Source of the DNA: Patescibacteria group bacterium UBA6489
GTDB lineage: Bacteria; Patescibacteriota; Gracilibacteria; BD1-5; UBA6164
Direction of reading: 5' to 3'
NCBI GenBank assembly: GCA_002435385.1
Contig: DJMN01000074.1
Coordinates: forward strand, 1-7,751
Length of the DNA stretch: 7,751 nucleotides
Every line of letters starts with the position of its first letter. Positions within the stretch are counted from its first letter, which is position 1. Below the pieces are notes generated by a model, which ran no database searches, had not been told where the DNA came from, and saw nothing but the letters and a program-made list of their open reading frames with translations. A program made the position numbers and the translations under genes. Shown here in pieces: positions 5,210 to 7,751 of this stretch.

Positions 5210-6378
5210 TTCCTCAACTTCTCTATCCCTATCAAACTCTTCCCTTCCAAAAGCTTCAAACTAGCACCACCTCAAGTTGAAACCAAGTTAAACCTACGAG
5301 ACAATCAAAGCTTATTAACAATACTCAAAGAATCACCTCATCAAACAATAGTCGTAGCACTACTATTAGCCAAAATATTAGCTATATTAGCACTTCCATT
5401 AAAAAACTCTTCCATCTCATAAGCTCACATAGGACCATTCCAAAAAATAGTTTTAGCATCATCACATTTTTCTTCAAACAATTTTACAGACTCCTCTCAA
5501 ATATCAAGTCACATAAAACCTTCTGGAATCTCATCATACCTAACTGTCTTTATATTTCAATCACTTCAAAAAATATCCGACACAATAAAATCAACAGGTA
5601 AAACTAGTTCTTTACCTTGCTCTTGCATATTTTTCATAATCCCCCTAGCCTCATCTATCAAATCATCTTCAACTAAACTCTTTCAAACCTCAAATCACTT
5701 AGCCTTTAAAAAAGTAAAAGCCATAGCTCAACCAATAATTATCTTATCAACCCTTGCAACCAATTTCTTCACAGCCAACAACTTTGAACTAACCTTACTT
5801 CAACCAACTACAGCAACAAAAGGTCTTTTAGGATTCTCTACAATATCTTTTAGATAAAAAATTTCCTTTTGAACCAGAAAGCCTAATCACTTTTTATCAT
5901 CTGGAAAAAAGTCTGTTATCTTTTCTACTGAAGCATGCTCTCTATGAATAACTCAAAAACCATCATTTATATAGACCTCCGCCATACTAGCTAACTTTCT
6001 CGCAAACTCTTCATCATTTTCCGTCTCTCTTTTATCAAACCTCAAATTCTCCAATAAAAGAACCTCTCCATTATCTAATCCCTTTGCCATTTCTAACACC
6101 TTGGCATTACAAACTCAGTCTGCAAAAACTACAGGTCTTCTCAGCAAAGCTCTTAAAACCCTATGCACAGGTTTTAAACTAAGTTCTACATTAGAAAGAT
6201 GGCTAGCAATTATTACAGAACAATTATTCTTTAACAAATACTCAATTGTCTCTAAAGCTGCATTAACCTTAGTATAATCTGAAATATAACCATTTTTATC
6301 AAAAGGCACATTAAGATCAAACTTAGCAAATACCTTTTTATCCCTCAAATCTATATCCTGAATTTTTAAAATATCCAT
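5197..6378 (-). CDS. pgk: Phosphoglycerate kinase
   Basis: A 393-residue cytosolic glycolytic enzyme moving a phosphate between 1,3-bisphosphoglycerate and ADP; the length is normal. Landmarks: FDLNVPFD at 20-27, ASHL at 58-61, ENLRF at 110-114, DGFGVIHREHAS at 139-150, VVGGSKVSSKL at 190-200, FWNGPMGAYE at 312-321, GGGDS at 346-350 and STGGGASL at 367-374. About twenty glycines are UGA, including two of GGGDS. In the N-terminal basic patch the usual Arg of RxDxNVP is Lys19, the usual Arg of RI is Lys37, and the SHLGRP loop reads SHLSNV with residues deleted after it; Arg113 and Arg146 remain. The start ATG fits the family; the C-terminal TTP and stop come from repeat copy B. It lies 85 bases after gap, probably in one operon, with repeat copy C between. 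Confidence 0.95.
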
Positions 6379-6412
6379 ACTTAACAACAAAAAAATAAAA
6401 TCCCTTCTCACC

Positions 6413-6450
6413 TTCCCCCTCCTTAGCAAGGAGGGGGCTAGGGGGTGGTC
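6413..6450. repeat. REP-like dispersed repeat, copy C
   Basis: TTCCCCCTCCTTAGCAAGG, AGGGGGCTAGGGGGTGGTC: the best-preserved copy, with hairpin arms CCCCCTCCTT and AAGGAGGGGG around AGC, plus a GGGGG-T-GG tail. It fills most of the 85-base gap between gap and pgk and is in the same orientation as copies A and B. Confidence 0.85.
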
Positions 6451-6463
6451 AGAGGTAAGGGAA

Positions 6464-7465
6464 CTACCCACTAACCCAAACAGCCATATCAACCAACCTA
6501 CAAGAATACCCCCATTCATTATCATACCAAACCATAAGCTTCAATAAATTTCAATCAACAACCTGAGTCATATCAGGAGCTACAATAGAACTGTTTGAAT
6601 TTCATACAAAATCAATAGAAACCCTCATATCATTATCCATCAAAATAATTCATTTATGACTCCCATTTGAATATTTTTCCAAAATCCTATTTACCTCTTC
6701 CACAGAAGTATCTTTCTTTAAAACATAATTTACATCAACCAAACTAACATCAGCAGTAGGAACTCTAACAGCCTGTCCATGAATCTTTCACTTCAACTCA
6801 GGCATAATCTTAGTCATAGCCTTAGCTGCTCAAGTTGTTGTAGGAATCATATTTAAAGCTGCTGCTCTTCATCTCCTCCTATCCTTTAAATTCTTAGAAT
6901 CCAAAATCGCTTGACTACCAGTATAGGCATGAATAGTTGTCATAATAGCCTTTTCTATTCAAAACTCCTCCTCTATCACCTTAGTCACAGGTCATAAACA
7001 GTTGGTCGTACAACTAGCATTAGAAATAATACTCTCACCAGAATAATTTTTCTCATTAACTCAAATCACATAAGTAGGTGTATCATCCTTAGCAGGAGCA
7101 GACATAACCACCTTTTTAACTCAATTTTTCAAATGAGGCTCTACTAATTCAGAAGTCAAAAACTTTCAGGTACAATCCAAAACAACCTCTGCACCATATT
7201 TTCAAAAATCTAATGTCTCAGGATTTCTATCAGCAAGAATCTTTGCTTTTGTATTTTCTCAAATTATTAAATAAGAATCTTCTACTCTCACATCCTTATC
7301 ATATTTTGTATGAACAGAATCATATTTAGTCATATACTCTATCTCACTATGAGGAATACTTGAATTTATTGCAACCAACTCAACATCATCTCTACCAGAA
7401 ATTATCTTAGCAACACAAACTCAAATTCTACCATATCAATTTATAGCAATTTTTACCTTATTCAT
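6464..7465 (-). CDS. gap: Glyceraldehyde-3-phosphate dehydrogenase
   Basis: A 333-residue enzyme (the normal length) oxidising glyceraldehyde-3-phosphate to 1,3-bisphosphoglycerate, the substrate of the next gene's product. NGYGRIG at 10-16 is the dinucleotide-binding loop; Gly10 and Gly15 are TGA codons. The catalytic site is NASCTTNC with Cys152, and the base is His179 in HAYTGSQ. RRGRAAALNMIPTTTGAAKA (198-217), the substrate loop, and WYDNEWGYS (313-321) are standard. After VAIN the usual Asp that binds the adenosine ribose of NAD is replaced: residues 34-36 are Asn-Ser-Ser. This may relax preference towards NADP (inference). No SD sequence is seen before the ATG at 7465. No clear promoter for it is visible in the 250 bases upstream. 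Confidence 0.95.
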
Positions 7466-7684
7466 TTTTATTTCAATTAAAAAATAATTCCTTTAGTATA
7501 TCCATTTTTAGCCAAAATAAAAGCTCTTTACCTCTAAATCCTTCACTCTAGAAACAACAAAAAATCTACATTTATAATTCCTACACTATCCCCTAAAAAT
7601 TCAGAAAACAACAAGAAACTTTCAAACTTAAAAATCTTGAACTTATAAAACACCCACCTTAACAAATAACCACCAATTAAAAAC

Positions 7685-7712
7685 TTGACAATCAGTATTT
7701 AACTTTTATAAT
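7685..7712 (+). promoter_or_regulatory. Consensus sigma70 promoter facing right
   Basis: TTGACA (7685-7690), 16 bases, TATAAT (7707-7712): both boxes are perfect. The expected start is near 7719. It is divergent from gap and must serve a transcript that leaves the window. Confidence 0.75.
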
Positions 7713-7724
7713 AATTTAATTCTA

Positions 7725-7751
7725 ATGTACCTAAATTCAATACCCAAGTGC
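7725..7751 (+). CDS. Possible start of a rightward gene (cut by the window end)
   Basis: An ATG at 7725, only 6 bases after the expected start of the promoter at 7685-7712, opens nine codons (MYLNSIPKC) to the window end. Nothing is recognisable. It could be a leaderless gene, a leader peptide or chance. Confidence 0.2.

Noticed and set aside
5204..5422. Open frame on the + strand, 72 codons
   Set aside because: Antisense to the 3' end of pgk; starts within the repeat and resembles no family.
6379..6525. Upstream extension of pgk into the gap C-terminus
   Set aside because: The extra residues are a translation of repeat copy C and of gap in another frame; family similarity begins at the ATG at 6378.
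7534..7698. Open stretch of about 55 codons on the - strand upstream of gap
   Set aside because: No ATG start near its beginning, no recognisable motif, Phe/Leu-rich as expected for T-rich DNA; could be a gene remnant but nothing supports it.
1..7751. UGA as tryptophan (code 4, Mycoplasma-like)
   Set aside because: TGA codons fall on conserved Gly positions (GGGDS, NGYGRIG, the CDP-alcohol signature), while conserved Trp positions (EWWH, FWNGP, NEWGY) are TGG.
1..7751. tRNA, rRNA, CRISPR array, transposase
   Set aside because: Looked for cloverleaf ends, regular direct repeats and transposase motifs; none seen. The only repeats are the dispersed GC-rich hairpins.

Overview
The window is AT-rich DNA from a bacterium that reads UGA as glycine (genetic code 25). 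This points to Absconditabacteria (SR1) or Gracilibacteria (BD1-5) within the Candidate Phyla Radiation (CPR). The evidence is direct: under the standard code every larger gene is broken by TGA, while under code 25 each reads through to TAA or TAG. The TGA codons fall on family-invariant glycines, such as the NAD-loop glycines of GAPDH, the GGGDS loop of phosphoglycerate kinase and the CDP-alcohol phosphatidyltransferase signature. Tryptophan is encoded by TGG throughout.

Left part (1-1443, + strand): the C-terminus of a TrpG/PabA-type glutamine amidotransferase, a short PhnA-domain protein, a HAD-like protein without its catalytic aspartates, a decayed chorismate synthase (aroC) start, and an intact AroQ chorismate mutase. 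This looks like a shrinking aromatic-metabolism neighbourhood. A perfect hairpin at 1448-1489 separates it from the rest of the window, where all genes lie on the - strand.

Middle part (1480-5144, - strand): a probable lipid head-group pair, made of a CDP-alcohol phosphatidyltransferase and, upstream of it, a CarS-like (CDP-archaeol synthase family) CTP transferase. Upstream of these is a two-gene operon of a divergent long-form HisG (ATP phosphoribosyltransferase) and an M15D-type peptidase that has lost a zinc ligand. The operon is preceded by the most striking signal here: a sigma70-like promoter followed by two successive histidine attenuators. Each has a tiny His-rich leader peptide (MKMIKLQNNIHHHWILK and MNIHHHPLSHCSNSF), an intrinsic terminator, and a leader segment able to pair with the 5' arm of that terminator. 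The hisG start appears to be split by a -1 frameshift at an A5 run.

Right part (5197-7465, - strand): a gap-pgk glycolytic operon. At the right edge a consensus promoter faces right, towards a gene outside the window.

GC-rich hairpin repeats (core CCTTAGCAAGG followed by a G-rich tail) occur three times, in one orientation, at gene ends and between genes; one forms the last codons and stop of pgk. Two other GC-rich hairpin elements are present, one of them between the two attenuators.
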